The notes beneath the pieces are model-generated. The model did not search any database, had not been told where the DNA came from, and was given only the letters and a program-made list of their open reading frames with translations. Below, piece by piece: positions 36,104 through 45,912 of a stretch of 64,000 nt of DNA. The number at the start of each line of letters is the position of its first letter. The stretch's first letter is position 1. A program made the translations under genes and the position numbers. The stretch comes from Maritimibacter alkaliphilus (lineage in GTDB: Bacteria; Pseudomonadota; Alphaproteobacteria; Rhodobacterales; Rhodobacteraceae): NCBI RefSeq assembly GCF_019801605.1, contig NZ_JAHVIT010000001.1:1550001-1614000 (forward strand). The letters run 5' to 3'.

Positions 36104-37711
36104 ATGCTGGATACCGCCCATAACCGCCCCGCCCTGCCGCCCGAGATTGCGCGTCGTCGCACATTCGCGATCATCTCGCACCCGGATGCGGGCAAGACGA
36201 CCCTGACCGAAAAGTTCCTGCTCTTCGGCGGGGCCATCCAGATGGCCGGCCAGGTCCGCGCCAAGGGCGAAGCGCGCCGGACGCGCTCGGACTTCATGCA
36301 GATGGAGAAGGACCGCGGGATCTCGGTCTCGGCCTCGGCCATGTCCTTTGATTTCAAGCACTTCCGCTTCAACCTCGTGGACACGCCCGGCCACTCGGAC
36401 TTCTCCGAGGACACATATCGCACGCTGACCGCCGTGGATGCGGCCGTGATGGTGATCGACGGGGCCAAGGGCGTGGAAAGCCAGACCCGCAAGCTCTTCG
36501 AGGTCTGCCGCCTGCGCGACCTGCCGATCCTGACCTTCTGCAACAAGATGGACCGCGAGAGCCGGGACGTCTTCGAGATCATCGACGAGATCCAGGAAAA
36601 CCTCGCCATCGACGTGACCCCCGCCTCCTGGCCGATCGGCGTCGGCCGCGATTTCCTGGGCTGCTACGACATGCTGAACGACCGGCTGGAGCTGATGGAC
36701 CGCGCCGACCGGAACAAGGTCGCCGAGAGCGTCAACATCCAGGGTCTCGACGATCCGAAGATGGAAGAGCATATCCCGCCCGCCCTTCTGGCGCAGCTGC
36801 GCGAAGAGGTGGAGATGGCGCGCGAACTGCTGCCAGCGCTGAACCCGCAGGCGGTGCTGGAGGGGCATATGACCCCGATCTGGTTCGGCTCCGCGATCAA
36901 CTCCTTCGGCGTGAAGGAACTGATGGAGGGCATCGGCGCCTACGGGCCCGAGCCGCAGGTCCAGAGCGCGCAGCCGCGCCAGATCGCGCCGGACGAGGAC
37001 AAGGTCGCCGGTTTCGTCTTCAAGGTGCAGGCCAACATGGACCCCAAGCACCGCGACCGGGTGGCCTTCGTCCGTCTCGCCTCGGGGCATTTCCAGCGCG
37101 GCATGAAGCTGACCCATGTGCGCAGCAAGAAGCCGATGGCCATCTCGAACCCCGTGCTCTTCCTCGCCTCCGACCGGGAACTGGCGGAAGAGGCCTGGGC
37201 CGGGGATATCATCGGCATTCCGAACCACGGCCAGCTGCGCATCGGTGACACGCTGACCGAGGGCGAGGCGCTGAAGGTGACCGGTATCCCGAGCTTCGCG
37301 CCGGAACTGCTGCAATCGGTGCGCCCGGGCGACCCGATGAAGGCCAAGCACCTCGAGAAGGCGCTGATGCAATTCGCCGAGGAAGGCGCGGCCAAGGTCT
37401 TCAAGCCCGCCATCGGCTCGGGCTTCATCGTCGGCGTCGTCGGCCAGTTGCAGTTCGAGGTCCTGGGCAGCCGGATCGAGCTGGAATACGGCCTGCCCGT
37501 GCGCTTCTCGAGCTCGCAGTTCACCTCGGCTCGCTGGGTCCACGGCCCCAAGGCGGAGGTGGAGAAATTCGTCAACACGAACAAGCAGCACATCGCCCAC
37601 GACCATGACGGCGACGTGGTCTACCTGACCCGCCTGCAGTGGGACATCGACCGTGTCGAGCGTGACTACCCCGAGATCACGCTGAGCGCGACGAAGGAAA
37701 TGATGGTGTGA
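36104..37711 (+). CDS. prfC: Peptide chain release factor 3
   Basis: 535 residues from the ATG at 36104. It is a translational GTPase that recycles RF1/RF2. P-loop SHPDAGKT (25-32), DTPGHSDF switch II, NKMDRES as G4, and the RF3-type EARRTRSDFMQMEKDRGISV are present; domain II and III follow normally. The last bases overlap the GTG of the next gene (GTGA). Confidence 0.97.
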   Translation: MLDTAHNRPALPPEIARRRTFAIISHPDAGKTTLTEKFLLFGGAIQMAGQVRAKGEARRTRSDFMQMEKDRGISVSASAMSFDFKHFRFNLVDTPGHSDFSEDTYRTLTAVDAAVMVIDGAKGVESQTRKLFEVCRLRDLPILTFCNKMDRESRDVFEIIDEIQENLAIDVTPASWPIGVGRDFLGCYDMLNDRLELMDRADRNKVAESVNIQGLDDPKMEEHIPPALLAQLREEVEMARELLPALNPQAVLEGHMTPIWFGSAINSFGVKELMEGIGAYGPEPQVQSAQPRQIAPDEDKVAGFVFKVQANMDPKHRDRVAFVRLASGHFQRGMKLTHVRSKKPMAISNPVLFLASDRELAEEAWAGDIIGIPNHGQLRIGDTLTEGEALKVTGIPSFAPELLQSVRPGDPMKAKHLEKALMQFAEEGAAKVFKPAIGSGFIVGVVGQLQFEVLGSRIELEYGLPVRFSSSQFTSARWVHGPKAEVEKFVNTNKQHIAHDHDGDVVYLTRLQWDIDRVERDYPEITLSATKEMMV

Positions 37712-38328
37712 CACTGCAGAACCGCGTGCAACCCACGGGCGAGGTCCTGGCCATCCCGGCCCGGGGCACGCTCATGGGGAACCGCGGTATCCTGCATGAT
37801 GATCACCAGAGGCTTAGGGTAGCGCGGTGGCGCCATCCGCACTGGATTTCCTGCGAACTCACGTTTCGCGGGCGGCATCGGAAGGTGATGTCGCCCCGCG
37901 CCTACACGGAGCTCTTCTTCCTCGACGAGGTCACCGCCATGGCCGCCGGGCACAGGGTCTGTGCCGAGTGCCGGCGGGTGGACTACGAGGCCTTCCGCGC
38001 GGCCTGGGGCCGGGCCTTCGGTGCGCAGGTGAAAGCCGGCGAGATGGACCGTGTGCTTCACGCCGCCCGGGTGACGCGCAGACGGCAGCAGGTCCGCCAT
38101 GAGGCGCCGGCGGACGGATTGCCAGCGGGCACCATGGTCCTCAGCGAGGGGCGCACCCACGCGATCCGGGACGGCGCACTTCTGGAATATACACCAGAGG
38201 GTTACACGAGGAAGCTCACCTTGCCCCATGGCCCCGGGACCGTGCTCACGCCCGCGCCGCTGGTGGCGGTTCTCGCGGCAGGCTACCGGCCACGGTGGCA
38301 CGAGAGCGCCACCCCGCGGGCCGACTGA
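37708..38328 (+). CDS. Conserved hypothetical protein, translationally coupled to prfC
   Basis: 206 residues, start GTG 37708 overlapping the prfC stop as GTGA. Conserved-looking elements are HPHWISCELTFRGRHRKVM, YTELFFLDEVTAMAAGHR and VCAECRRVDYEAF, the last with a CxxC pair that might bind metal. I do not recognise an enzyme family; similar proteins are known to me only as hypotheticals of alphaproteobacteria. No signal peptide or membrane segment. Confidence 0.65.
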   Translation: MTLQNRVQPTGEVLAIPARGTLMGNRGILHDDHQRLRVARWRHPHWISCELTFRGRHRKVMSPRAYTELFFLDEVTAMAAGHRVCAECRRVDYEAFRAAWGRAFGAQVKAGEMDRVLHAARVTRRRQQVRHEAPADGLPAGTMVLSEGRTHAIRDGALLEYTPEGYTRKLTLPHGPGTVLTPAPLVAVLAAGYRPRWHESATPRAD

Positions 38329-38383
38329 CCGCCCTGACCGGATAAATCTTGCGTCGTCCCATCCGGCAGCGCATCTTCGCCCC

Positions 38384-40171
38384 ATGACGAGCGAGCAGCG
38401 CACGACCTATGGCGGCTTCGGCCGGGTCCTGACCCGGATGGAGAGCCGTTCCGATCCCTTCCGCTATGGCGCGGGCGAGGCCCTGCCGCCGGGCGACATG
38501 GACCTGAAACCGCTGTTGACGGAGGTCATCGGCGAGACCCCTGCCGCGCTTGCGGAGTCCAGATCAAGTTTTGCCTACAAGTGCCGGGAACTCATGGAGG
38601 AATTCCGCGGGGAGCCTGTGCTGCTCTGGCTTCACGGCCTGCTGATCGCGAACCTCCGGCGCCGCGGGCAGCCGGAGCAGGCCGCCCCCTTGTTCCAACG
38701 GCTCTGGGCCGAGCATGGCGCCTTCCTGATCGACCATCTGAACAGCCGCTGGCTGGTCTCGGCGGTGACGACCTTCGGGGATCACGGCGCGACCGAGGTG
38801 CAGCGCCGGGTCGGCCTCTCGATGAACGTGCTCTTCAACACGATGAAGCTCTACGAGGCCGAGCGGCTGCATTCCGGCCGCACACCGGAGCAGCCGTTCG
38901 ACCATCCCCACGAACGCCATCGCCTGCCGCTGGACATGGACGATTTCTCGCTCCGGTCCGGCGGGCTGGACGTGAACATGCTGGGGCGTCTCTGGGTCGA
39001 GGCGGAGGGCGATGCGGTGATCGCCCCGCTGGCCCATCACCTGCTGACGCTGCTCGACCGGGATGCGGGCGGGGTCTTCCGCCGGCTGCAACTCATGCGC
39101 GAGGCGAAGGGGGAGCCGGAGCCAGGAGAGGAGCGCCTGCCCCTGCCCGCAGACGCTCTGCGCGCGGACCCGCAGTTCACCTTGGCAAAGCCGAAGCTGG
39201 GCCATGTGGTTCCGGTCCCGCGCGAGGCCTCGGGCCGTCGCCGCTGGGGCGTGGTGGCGACCGTGAAGGCCCCCTTGGCGCAGATCGCCCGGTTTGCCGC
39301 CTGGCACCTGCGCGCGGGCGCGGAGCGGGTGACGCTTTACCTCGACGCGCCGGAGGCGGCGCAGGTGGCCTGGCTCTCTGCCCGTCCCGGGGTCGAGGTC
39401 GTGCCCTGCGATGCGGCCTACTGGGCGGTCCACGGGAAGCGGCCCAAGGCGCATCAACAGCGGCAGATGCGCAATGCCACCCATTGCTACGAAGGCACCG
39501 ACCTCGACTGGCTCGCGCATATCGACGTGGACGAATTTCTGCTTGCGCCAGAACCGCTTGGCGACATTCTTTCACGTATCCCCTCCGACATCGCGCTTGC
39601 CCGGCTGGCCCCGGTGGAACAGTTGGCAGGCACCGACGCGGAGGCCCTTTTCAAGACCACCGCGCGCCGCGCCGGGCATGGCTCCGCGATGCTGGAGGAG
39701 GTATATCCGACCTTCGGCATGCACCTGCGCGGCGGCTTCATCAGCCACCTGGAGGGCAAGGTCATCGCCCGCACCGGCCTGCCGCGCTGCCGCCTTGGCA
39801 TCCATGCGCTGCTGTGGAAGCGGCAGGCGGCGGAGAATGCCGCCGAGCTGACCCTCTGCCACCTCGCCCATGCCCATGCGCCCGATTGGGAGAGCTTTGT
39901 CCGACACCTCGATTTCCGGCTCGACCGGGGGTCTTATCGCAAGCAGGAAGACGCGCGGTTCCGTCTCAACGAATTGTTCAGCTATCTGCGCAAGAGTGAG
40001 GGCGAGGACGGGCTGCGGCTCTTCTTCGAGGAGGTCTGCACCGCCACCCCCGATCTTGTCGCCCGGTTGGAGGCGCGCGACATGCTGGTGCGATGGACGA
40101 TGGATCTGGATGCGGCGGTGGAAGAGGTCTTCGGCGACCTGCCGGACGATATCCATGAGGGCAGCGCATGA
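38384..40171 (+). CDS. Glycosyltransferase with long N-terminal helical extension
   Basis: 595 residues from the ATG at 38384. The first 270 residues are helical and unassigned (LLWLHGLLIANLRRRGQPEQA, TLLDRDAGGVFRRLQLMRE). The catalytic part begins near residue 287 with WGVVATVKAPLAQIARFAAWH; the metal motif DVDEF is at about 381 (LAHIDVDEFLLAPEP), and FGMHLRGGFISHLEGKVIARTG follows. It differs from the 4-10 kb enzymes but belongs to the same GT2_4-like group as its neighbour. Stop and next start overlap (ATGA). Function on a surface glycan is inferred. Confidence 0.75.
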   Translation: MTSEQRTTYGGFGRVLTRMESRSDPFRYGAGEALPPGDMDLKPLLTEVIGETPAALAESRSSFAYKCRELMEEFRGEPVLLWLHGLLIANLRRRGQPEQAAPLFQRLWAEHGAFLIDHLNSRWLVSAVTTFGDHGATEVQRRVGLSMNVLFNTMKLYEAERLHSGRTPEQPFDHPHERHRLPLDMDDFSLRSGGLDVNMLGRLWVEAEGDAVIAPLAHHLLTLLDRDAGGVFRRLQLMREAKGEPEPGEERLPLPADALRADPQFTLAKPKLGHVVPVPREASGRRRWGVVATVKAPLAQIARFAAWHLRAGAERVTLYLDAPEAAQVAWLSARPGVEVVPCDAAYWAVHGKRPKAHQQRQMRNATHCYEGTDLDWLAHIDVDEFLLAPEPLGDILSRIPSDIALARLAPVEQLAGTDAEALFKTTARRAGHGSAMLEEVYPTFGMHLRGGFISHLEGKVIARTGLPRCRLGIHALLWKRQAAENAAELTLCHLAHAHAPDWESFVRHLDFRLDRGSYRKQEDARFRLNELFSYLRKSEGEDGLRLFFEEVCTATPDLVARLEARDMLVRWTMDLDAAVEEVFGDLPDDIHEGSA

Positions 40172-41262
40172 ACGAGGGAGCGACCGGCACCATGGGCGGT
40201 CCTCTAAGCCGGGCGCAGGGACTGCCGGATACGCTGTCGGACGTTCCGCCGGAGGAAGCGGCCGTGAGCCTGCGCACCGCCGCCCCGCACGAGATCACGT
40301 GGGGTCTCGTCTCCACCGTCAAGGCGGCGCCCCCCAAGGTGCTGGACTTTGCCGCCTGGCATCTGGAGATGGGCGCCCACCGGCTCTGGCTCTACCTCGA
40401 CGATCCGGAGGACCCGGTCTTCGAGGTGCTCAAAGCGCATCCCCGCATCCGGCCGACGCTCTGCGACCGCCGGCACTGGAAACGCCTTGGCCGGCGGCCG
40501 GAGAAGCACCAGCCGCGCCAGACACTGAACGCCACGCAAGCCTACGGCAAGGCGGATGTCGACTGGCTGGCCCATATCGACGTGGATGAATTCCTCATCG
40601 CGCCACGGCCCATGGCCCTGCTGCTCGCCGCCCTGCCCGACAGCTGCCACGCTGCCCGCATCCGTCCCATCGAGGCGCTTGCCCCCGGCGCGGATACGCC
40701 GGAGGGCACGGTCCGCTTCAAGGCCTGCGCACTGGACCGCAGCACCCGGCTGGCGCAATCGGCGGAGATCTACCCGACCTTCGGCCGATGGCTGAACGGC
40801 GGCTTCCTGAGCCATGTGGCCGGCAAGCTCTTCGCCCGCCCGGGCCTGCCAGGGGCCGAATTCCGGATCCACAACCTCAAGACGCCCGAGGGCGACAACC
40901 CCGGGCAGCAGGACGTGAGGCAGGTCGAACTGGCGCATTTCCACGCGCCGAACCTGGACGCCTGGCGCGCCGCCTATCGCTTCCGTCTCGAACAGGGGTC
41001 CTACCGGGCCGAGCTGAAACCGGCCCGCGCGCGGGACAAGGGCGGGCTCTCGCTGCATGAGCTCTTCACCTTGATCGAAGCCGAAGAGGGCGAGGACGGG
41101 CTGCAACGCTTCTTTGCCGAGGTCGGTCAGGACAGCCCGGAGCTGCGCGGGAAACTGGCCGCCCATGGCCTGCTGAGGGAGCTCTCGCTCCCCCTCGACC
41201 GGCTGCGCGAAAAGCACTTCCCCGGGGCCCTCACGGGCAATGACGCGGCGAAACAAGCGTAA
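40168..41262 (+). CDS. Glycosyltransferase, paralogue of the preceding gene's catalytic domain
   Basis: 364 residues, start ATG 40168. After a 40-residue lead it reads WGLVSTVKAAPPKVLDFAAWH, LAHIDVDEFLIAPRP (DVDEF at about 138), FGRWLNGGFLSHVAGKLFAR and LSLHELFTLIEAEEGEDGL, closely matching residues 287-595 of the upstream protein. The pair most likely arose by duplication. No neighbour suggests the acceptor. Confidence 0.76.
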   Translation: MNEGATGTMGGPLSRAQGLPDTLSDVPPEEAAVSLRTAAPHEITWGLVSTVKAAPPKVLDFAAWHLEMGAHRLWLYLDDPEDPVFEVLKAHPRIRPTLCDRRHWKRLGRRPEKHQPRQTLNATQAYGKADVDWLAHIDVDEFLIAPRPMALLLAALPDSCHAARIRPIEALAPGADTPEGTVRFKACALDRSTRLAQSAEIYPTFGRWLNGGFLSHVAGKLFARPGLPGAEFRIHNLKTPEGDNPGQQDVRQVELAHFHAPNLDAWRAAYRFRLEQGSYRAELKPARARDKGGLSLHELFTLIEAEEGEDGLQRFFAEVGQDSPELRGKLAAHGLLRELSLPLDRLREKHFPGALTGNDAAKQA

Positions 41263-41275
41263 TCATGCGATTTTA

Positions 41276-41304
41276 TTGACGAAAACACAAAAATGCGTTA
41301 TCTG
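41276..41304 (+). promoter_or_regulatory. Candidate promoter of the DEAD-box helicase gene
   Basis: TTGACG (41276-41281), 17-bp spacer and TATCTG (41299-41304) in an AT-rich patch. The 100-nt leader that follows contains a GCCCGGC/GCCGGGC stem, so it may be structured. Confidence 0.5.
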
Positions 41305-41403
41305 CCCGGCGGGGGTACTTCATGCGGCGTTCAGCCGGGCCATCCGGGCTTCCCCCCTTGACAGACGCTGCGGGCCAGATGTGTCCGCAAACCACGGATA
41401 CAA

Positions 41404-42921
41404 ATGACAAAGTTCACTGATCTGAACCTGGACCCCAAGGTCCTCAAAGCCATTGACGAAGCCGGCTACGAGTCGCCCACGCCGATTCAGGCGGGCGCGA
41501 TTCCTCCCGCGCTGGAGGGCAAGGACGTCCTCGGCATCGCCCAGACGGGCACCGGCAAGACCGCCTCCTTCACCCTGCCGATGATCACCATGCTGGCCAA
41601 GGGCCGCGCCCGGGCACGGATGCCGCGCTCGCTGGTGCTGGCGCCGACGCGCGAACTGGCCGCCCAGGTGGCCGAGAACTTCGACACCTACACCAAGCAC
41701 CTGAAGCTGACGAAGGCCCTGCTGATCGGCGGCGTCTCGTTCAAGGAGCAGGAACAGCTGATCGACCGCGGTGTCGACGTGCTGATCGCGACCCCCGGCC
41801 GCCTGCTCGACCATTTCGAGCGTGGCAAGCTGCTGCTGACCGGCGTGCAGATCATGGTGGTGGACGAGGCCGACCGGATGCTCGACATGGGCTTCATCCC
41901 GGACATCGAGCGGATCTTCTCGCTCACGCCCTTCACCCGTCAGACGCTCTTCTTCTCGGCCACGATGGCACCGGAAATCGAGCGGATCACCAACACCTTC
42001 CTGTCGAACCCGACCCGGATCGAAGTGGCCCGTCAGGCCACCACGTCGGAGAACATCGAACAGGGCGTGGTCATGTTCAAGGGCTCGCGCAAGGACCGCG
42101 AAGCCTCCGAGAAACGCCGCCTGCTGCGCGATCTGATCGCCGCCGAAGGCGACGCGCTGACCAACGCGATCATCTTCTGCAACCGCAAGACGGATGTGGA
42201 TATCACCGCGAAATCGCTCAAGAAATACGGCATGGACGCGGCGCCGATCCACGGTGACCTCGACCAGTCGCAGCGTATGCGCACGCTGGATGGCTTCCGC
42301 GAAGGCACGCTGAAGCTGCTGGTGGCCTCCGATGTCGCCGCGCGCGGCCTCGACGTGCCCTCGGTCAGCCACGTGTTCAACTTCGACGTGCCCAGCCACG
42401 CCGAGGATTACGTGCACCGCATCGGCCGTACCGGCCGTGCCGGTCGCAAGGGCAAGGCCGTGATGATCTGCGTGCCGCGCGACGAGAAGAACCTCGCCGA
42501 CATCGAGTCGCTGGTGGAGAAGACCATCCCGCGCATCGACGCGCCGGGCCGTCCCGCCATGGCCGAGACCGCGGAGGCCGAGGGCGCCGACGCCCCCGAG
42601 GCCAAGGACACCAAGCCGCGCCGCACCCGCACCCGGGGCCCGCGCAAGACCGAAGCCAAGTCGGACGCAAAGCCGGAGGTCAAGCCCGAGGCGCAGGCGG
42701 AAGCTCCAGTCCAGGCCGCGCCCGAAGTGCAGGCCGAGGCCACCGCGCCCGAGAAGGCGCCTGAACGGGCGCCCGAGAAGTCCGATCGCAGCGGGTCTTC
42801 CCGCTCCTCCTCCCGTGGCCGTGGCCGCCGGGATGACCGCGACGACAAGAAGGTCGTCGGCATGGGCGATCACCTGCCCAGCTTCATCGCGCTGAGCTTC
42901 GAGGAACGCCGCGCCTCCTGA
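41404..42921 (+). CDS. DEAD-box ATP-dependent RNA helicase (RhlE-like)
   Basis: 505 residues. Q motif [23 protein letters not shown], Walker A AQTGTGKT (46-53), VVDEAD, SAT (FFSATM), and the helicase C motifs [11 protein letters not shown] and [10 protein letters not shown] are complete. A 130-residue C-terminal extension rich in Lys/Ala/Pro/Glu and Ser/Arg is low complexity and typical of RNA-binding tails. It remodels structured RNA, likely in ribosome assembly or decay at low temperature. The 5' leader may regulate it. Confidence 0.93.
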   Translation: MTKFTDLNLDPKVLKAIDEAGYESPTPIQAGAIPPALEGKDVLGIAQTGTGKTASFTLPMITMLAKGRARARMPRSLVLAPTRELAAQVAENFDTYTKHLKLTKALLIGGVSFKEQEQLIDRGVDVLIATPGRLLDHFERGKLLLTGVQIMVVDEADRMLDMGFIPDIERIFSLTPFTRQTLFFSATMAPEIERITNTFLSNPTRIEVARQATTSENIEQGVVMFKGSRKDREASEKRRLLRDLIAAEGDALTNAIIFCNRKTDVDITAKSLKKYGMDAAPIHGDLDQSQRMRTLDGFREGTLKLLVASDVAARGLDVPSVSHVFNFDVPSHAEDYVHRIGRTGRAGRKGKAVMICVPRDEKNLADIESLVEKTIPRIDAPGRPAMAETAEAEGADAPEAKDTKPRRTRTRGPRKTEAKSDAKPEVKPEAQAEAPVQAAPEVQAEATAPEKAPERAPEKSDRSGSSRSSSRGRGRRDDRDDKKVVGMGDHLPSFIALSFEERRAS

Positions 42922-42931
42922 GGCGCGACAC

Positions 42932-42963
42932 GGCCCGGCCCCGGTGCGTCCGGGGCCCCGGCC
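42932..42963 (+). terminator. GC-rich hairpin downstream of the helicase gene
   Basis: Arms 42932-42944 and 42950-42963 pair with a TGCGT loop. Only a pyrimidine-rich run (CTCCTTCAATCCTTTCTT) follows, so it is a moderate terminator. Confidence 0.55.
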
Positions 42964-43028
42964 CTCCTTCAATCCTTTCTTCATGACCCTGCCCTAGCCT
43001 GCCTCCGTCGACAGAGGGGAGCGGGATC

Positions 43029-43487
43029 ATGACGCGTGGCATTGAAGGGGACCCCATCGCGATCGCACGGACGGCGCAGAGGCCGGTCGCCGCGCCCTCC
43101 GAGAGACGACGCCATGAACGCCTGCGCCTGCATCGGCTCTGTACGCTCATCACCCGCGATGCCCGCCTTCAGGGCTGGATCGAGGATGTGTCCCTTGGCG
43201 GGCTCCGGGTCCAGTTGCCCCTGCCGGTGGAGAGTTATCGCCTGGCCCCCGTGACGGGCGTCGACATCCCGGACCTGGGCCCGCTCACCGGCCCCGGCGC
43301 CTCCGATCCTTTCTATCCGCCCTCGGCGCACGCAGGATCGCAGACGCCCCAGGCCTGGGTCGCGGTAGAGCGGCGCTGGTCCAGCGGTCCCCAGATCGGC
43401 CTCCGCTTCACCACGCCGCACCGCGCGCGACCGGTGGCCGAGGCGCTGATCGCCCTGGCCGAGCGCGGTGGACCAATCCAGCGCTGA
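43029..43487 (+). CDS. PilZ-domain protein
   Basis: 152 residues, start ATG 43029 with GAGGGGAGC upstream. RRHER at 27-31 and DVSLGG at 53-58 are the two halves of the c-di-GMP-binding signature, and the C-terminal GLRF strand closes the barrel. It probably senses c-di-GMP; its effector is unknown as it is a single-domain protein. It converges with the zinc-ribbon gene, leaving 8 bp. Confidence 0.8.
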   Translation: MTRGIEGDPIAIARTAQRPVAAPSERRRHERLRLHRLCTLITRDARLQGWIEDVSLGGLRVQLPLPVESYRLAPVTGVDIPDLGPLTGPGASDPFYPPSAHAGSQTPQAWVAVERRWSSGPQIGLRFTTPHRARPVAEALIALAERGGPIQR

Positions 43488-43495
43488 CACCCAGG

Positions 43496-43951
43496 TCAGC
43501 GACAGGTCACATCCACCTTCTGCTGGGTCGGGATGAAATCCGGCAGGTAGAAGCGCAGTTCCGTCTCCTCCGTCGGCCAGATATCGAACTGCACCTCGCG
43601 GCTCTGTGTGTCCACACCACGGGTGCTGCGCAGCGCGCCGGTGACCGTGACATAGCGCGCAAGGCCCGTCCGCTCGACCCGGACCGTGACACTGTAGCCA
43701 TTCCGCATGACGCCTTCGGCAAGGAACATCTGCTGGCGCGTGGTAATGTCGAGGATGCGACATCCCCCCCCCGCGACCACAGGCTCCTGCCAGCGGAACA
43801 GGCCCAAGGCGGCAAGCGCCAGCACGACCAGGCCCGAAGCGCGCAGCACGATCCGCCGATAGCGTCCCGGCGCGGCCTCTCCGCAGAGCGGACAACTCCG
43901 GTCGTCATCCGGAATGACCGCATCGCAGCGCCGACAACGGACAACGGCCAT
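43496..43951 (-). CDS. Zinc-ribbon membrane protein of unknown function
   Basis: 151 residues from the ATG at 43951. The N-terminal CRRCDAVIPDDDRSCPLCGE is a CxxC/CxxC zinc ribbon; one hydrophobic helix (IVLRASGLVVLALAALGLF) follows, then an extracytoplasmic domain with a Cys near each end (GGCRILD and DVTCR). No family comes to mind. Confidence 0.75.
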   Translation of the reverse strand: MAVVRCRRCDAVIPDDDRSCPLCGEAAPGRYRRIVLRASGLVVLALAALGLFRWQEPVVAGGGCRILDITTRQQMFLAEGVMRNGYSVTVRVERTGLARYVTVTGALRSTRGVDTQSREVQFDIWPTEETELRFYLPDFIPTQQKVDVTCR

Positions 43952-44190
43952 GATGCCTCCTCCCGCCGCTCCCCGAGGGCGGCATGGCAAGGCTAGCGTG
44001 AAAGAATGAGGAGAGGGTTACCCGCTTCCCAGCCCTGCCGCGGATGAACGATTGCAGGGGCTGAAAACCACCATGATACGCGCCGCCCTGACGCGGCGCC
44101 GGCCGCCGCCGGGGCGCTGAAAGGTGCCTTGCCCCCTCGAGGCGACGCGGAGAGGAGGTCGCGCAGAGAGCGACCAGAGAGACCATGAAA

Positions 44191-44218
44191 AGAAAAGGCC
44201 GGGCCCTGCGGCCCAGCC
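44191..44218 (-). terminator. Intrinsic terminator ending the nuo-birA-coaX-rnj run
   Basis: On the minus strand GGCTGGGCC pairs with GGCCCGGCC through a 4-nt loop (9 bp, one wobble), followed by TTTTCTTTTC. It lies 27 bp after the rnj stop and is a textbook terminator. The 293-bp gap between 43952 and 44244 holds nothing else I can name. Confidence 0.85.
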
Positions 44219-44244
44219 CTTCCGCACTGACCTTCGGCCCTGCC

Positions 44245-45912
44245 TCAGCTGAGGCGGCTGATCACGATGGTGACCTCGGGCTTCTTGCCGATCTCGGACT
44301 GGGCCGACTGCCGCACGGTGCGGCGCAGCAGCTCGGTCAGCTTGTCGTCGTCGGTCAGGGTCTTGTCCCCCGCGCGGCCGAGCGCCTGGCTCAGGTCCTC
44401 TTCCAGCACGTCCACCAGCGGCGCATTGTTGCGGCCCATCTCGGCCAGCCCCATCACGTCGCACCACGGATCGCCGAGCGGCTCGTCCGCCTCGTCGAGG
44501 ATCACCGTCACGGTCACATGGCCGTTCAGCGCCATGCGGATACGGTCACGGACGATGCCGTCCAGCGCACCGATCTGCACCGACCCGTCGAGGTAGGTGC
44601 GCCCGGTCTCGATGTATTCCGCCACGGTGGGCTGGTTGCCGGTCAGGTCGATCATCGTCCCGTTCACCGCGAGAACACCGAGGCGGCCATGCTCCTCCGC
44701 GAGCTTCGTGTGCGCGCGCAGGTGGCGGTGCTCGCCATGCATCGGCACGACGATCTGCGGGTTGGTGATCTGGTGCATCCGCTCCAGGTCGGGCCGGTTG
44801 GCGTGACCGGAGACGTGGTAGAGCCCGCCGCTGTCATCGACGACCTCGACGCCCATCTCGGAGAAGGAGTTCATGATCCGGATCACGTCCTTCTCGTTCC
44901 CCGGAATGGTCTTGGAGGAGAAGAGGAAGGTATCGCCTTCCTTCAGCGTCAGGCCCAGGTACTTGCCGCGGCTCAGCTGCGCCGTGGCCGCGCGGCGTTC
45001 CCCCTGCGAGCCGGTGACGATCAGCATCAGGTTCTCGCGCGGGATGTTCAGCGCCTCCTCGGCCGAAACGACCGTGGGGAAATCGGAGAGCACGCCGGTG
45101 GTCAGCGCGGTCTCGATCATGCGACGCATGGCGCGGCCCAGCAGGCAGACCGAGCGGCCCGCCCGGTCGGCGGCCTGCGCCAGCGTCTTCACCCGCGCCA
45201 CGTTGGAGGCGAAGGTCGTCGCCACCACGAGGGCCGGTGCGCCGGCGATCAGCTTCTCGATGTCCGGACCCAGCGTGGCCTCGGACCGGCCCGGGTTGGG
45301 CGAGAAGACGTTGGTGCTGTCGCAGACCAGCGCCTTGACGCCGGGCTTGGAGACTTCGGCCCAGAGGTCCGGATCGAAGGGCTCACCCACCAGCGGCGTG
45401 CTGTCGAGCTTGAAGTCGCCGGTGTGCAGGACCCGGCCCGCCGGCGTGTCGATCACGAGCGCCGAGCTTTCGGGGATCGAGTGCGACATCGGCAGGAAGG
45501 ACACCTCGAAGGGCCCCGCCTGCACGGTCTCCGGGAAGGGAGAGCAGGTGCGCACGACGTTCTCCGGCAGGCCGTACTCGGCCAGCTTGGCCCGCGCGAT
45601 GGCGGCGGTGAAAGGCCGGGCATAGACCGGCGCGCCGAGGGACTCGTAGAGATGCCCCACCCCGCCCACGTGGTCCTCGTGGGCGTGGGTGATGAAGATG
45701 GCGTCCAGCCGGTCCTTGCGATCCTTCAGCCAGGTGATGTCGGCCATGATCAGATCGACCCCGGGCGTCGTATCCATGTCCGGGAAAGCCACGCCCAGAT
45801 CGACGAGGATCAGACGTTCCTCGCCGGGCTTGCCGTAGCCGTAGACATAGGTATTCATCCCGATCTCACCCGCGCCACCGAGGGGGAGGTAGATCAATCT
45901 GTCGGTGCTCAT
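44245..45912 (-). CDS. rnj: Ribonuclease J
   Basis: 555 residues. The metallo-beta-lactamase motif THAHEDHVGG (H76, H78, D80, H81) and the beta-CASP segments (VCDSTN, TGSQGE, SGHANRPDL) identify RNase J. It is a 5'-3' exonuclease and endonuclease in mRNA decay and rRNA maturation. The start overlaps the coaX stop as ATGA, so it belongs to the operon ending at 44.2 kb. Confidence 0.94.
   Translation of the reverse strand: MSTDRLIYLPLGGAGEIGMNTYVYGYGKPGEERLILVDLGVAFPDMDTTPGVDLIMADITWLKDRKDRLDAIFITHAHEDHVGGVGHLYESLGAPVYARPFTAAIARAKLAEYGLPENVVRTCSPFPETVQAGPFEVSFLPMSHSIPESSALVIDTPAGRVLHTGDFKLDSTPLVGEPFDPDLWAEVSKPGVKALVCDSTNVFSPNPGRSEATLGPDIEKLIAGAPALVVATTFASNVARVKTLAQAADRAGRSVCLLGRAMRRMIETALTTGVLSDFPTVVSAEEALNIPRENLMLIVTGSQGERRAATAQLSRGKYLGLTLKEGDTFLFSSKTIPGNEKDVIRIMNSFSEMGVEVVDDSGGLYHVSGHANRPDLERMHQITNPQIVVPMHGEHRHLRAHTKLAEEHGRLGVLAVNGTMIDLTGNQPTVAEYIETGRTYLDGSVQIGALDGIVRDRIRMALNGHVTVTVILDEADEPLGDPWCDVMGLAEMGRNNAPLVDVLEEDLSQALGRAGDKTLTDDDKLTELLRRTVRQSAQSEIGKKPEVTIVISRLS

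Noticed and set aside
41356-41361. TTGACA as a second helicase promoter
   Set aside because: No -10-like hexamer lies 16-18 bp downstream.
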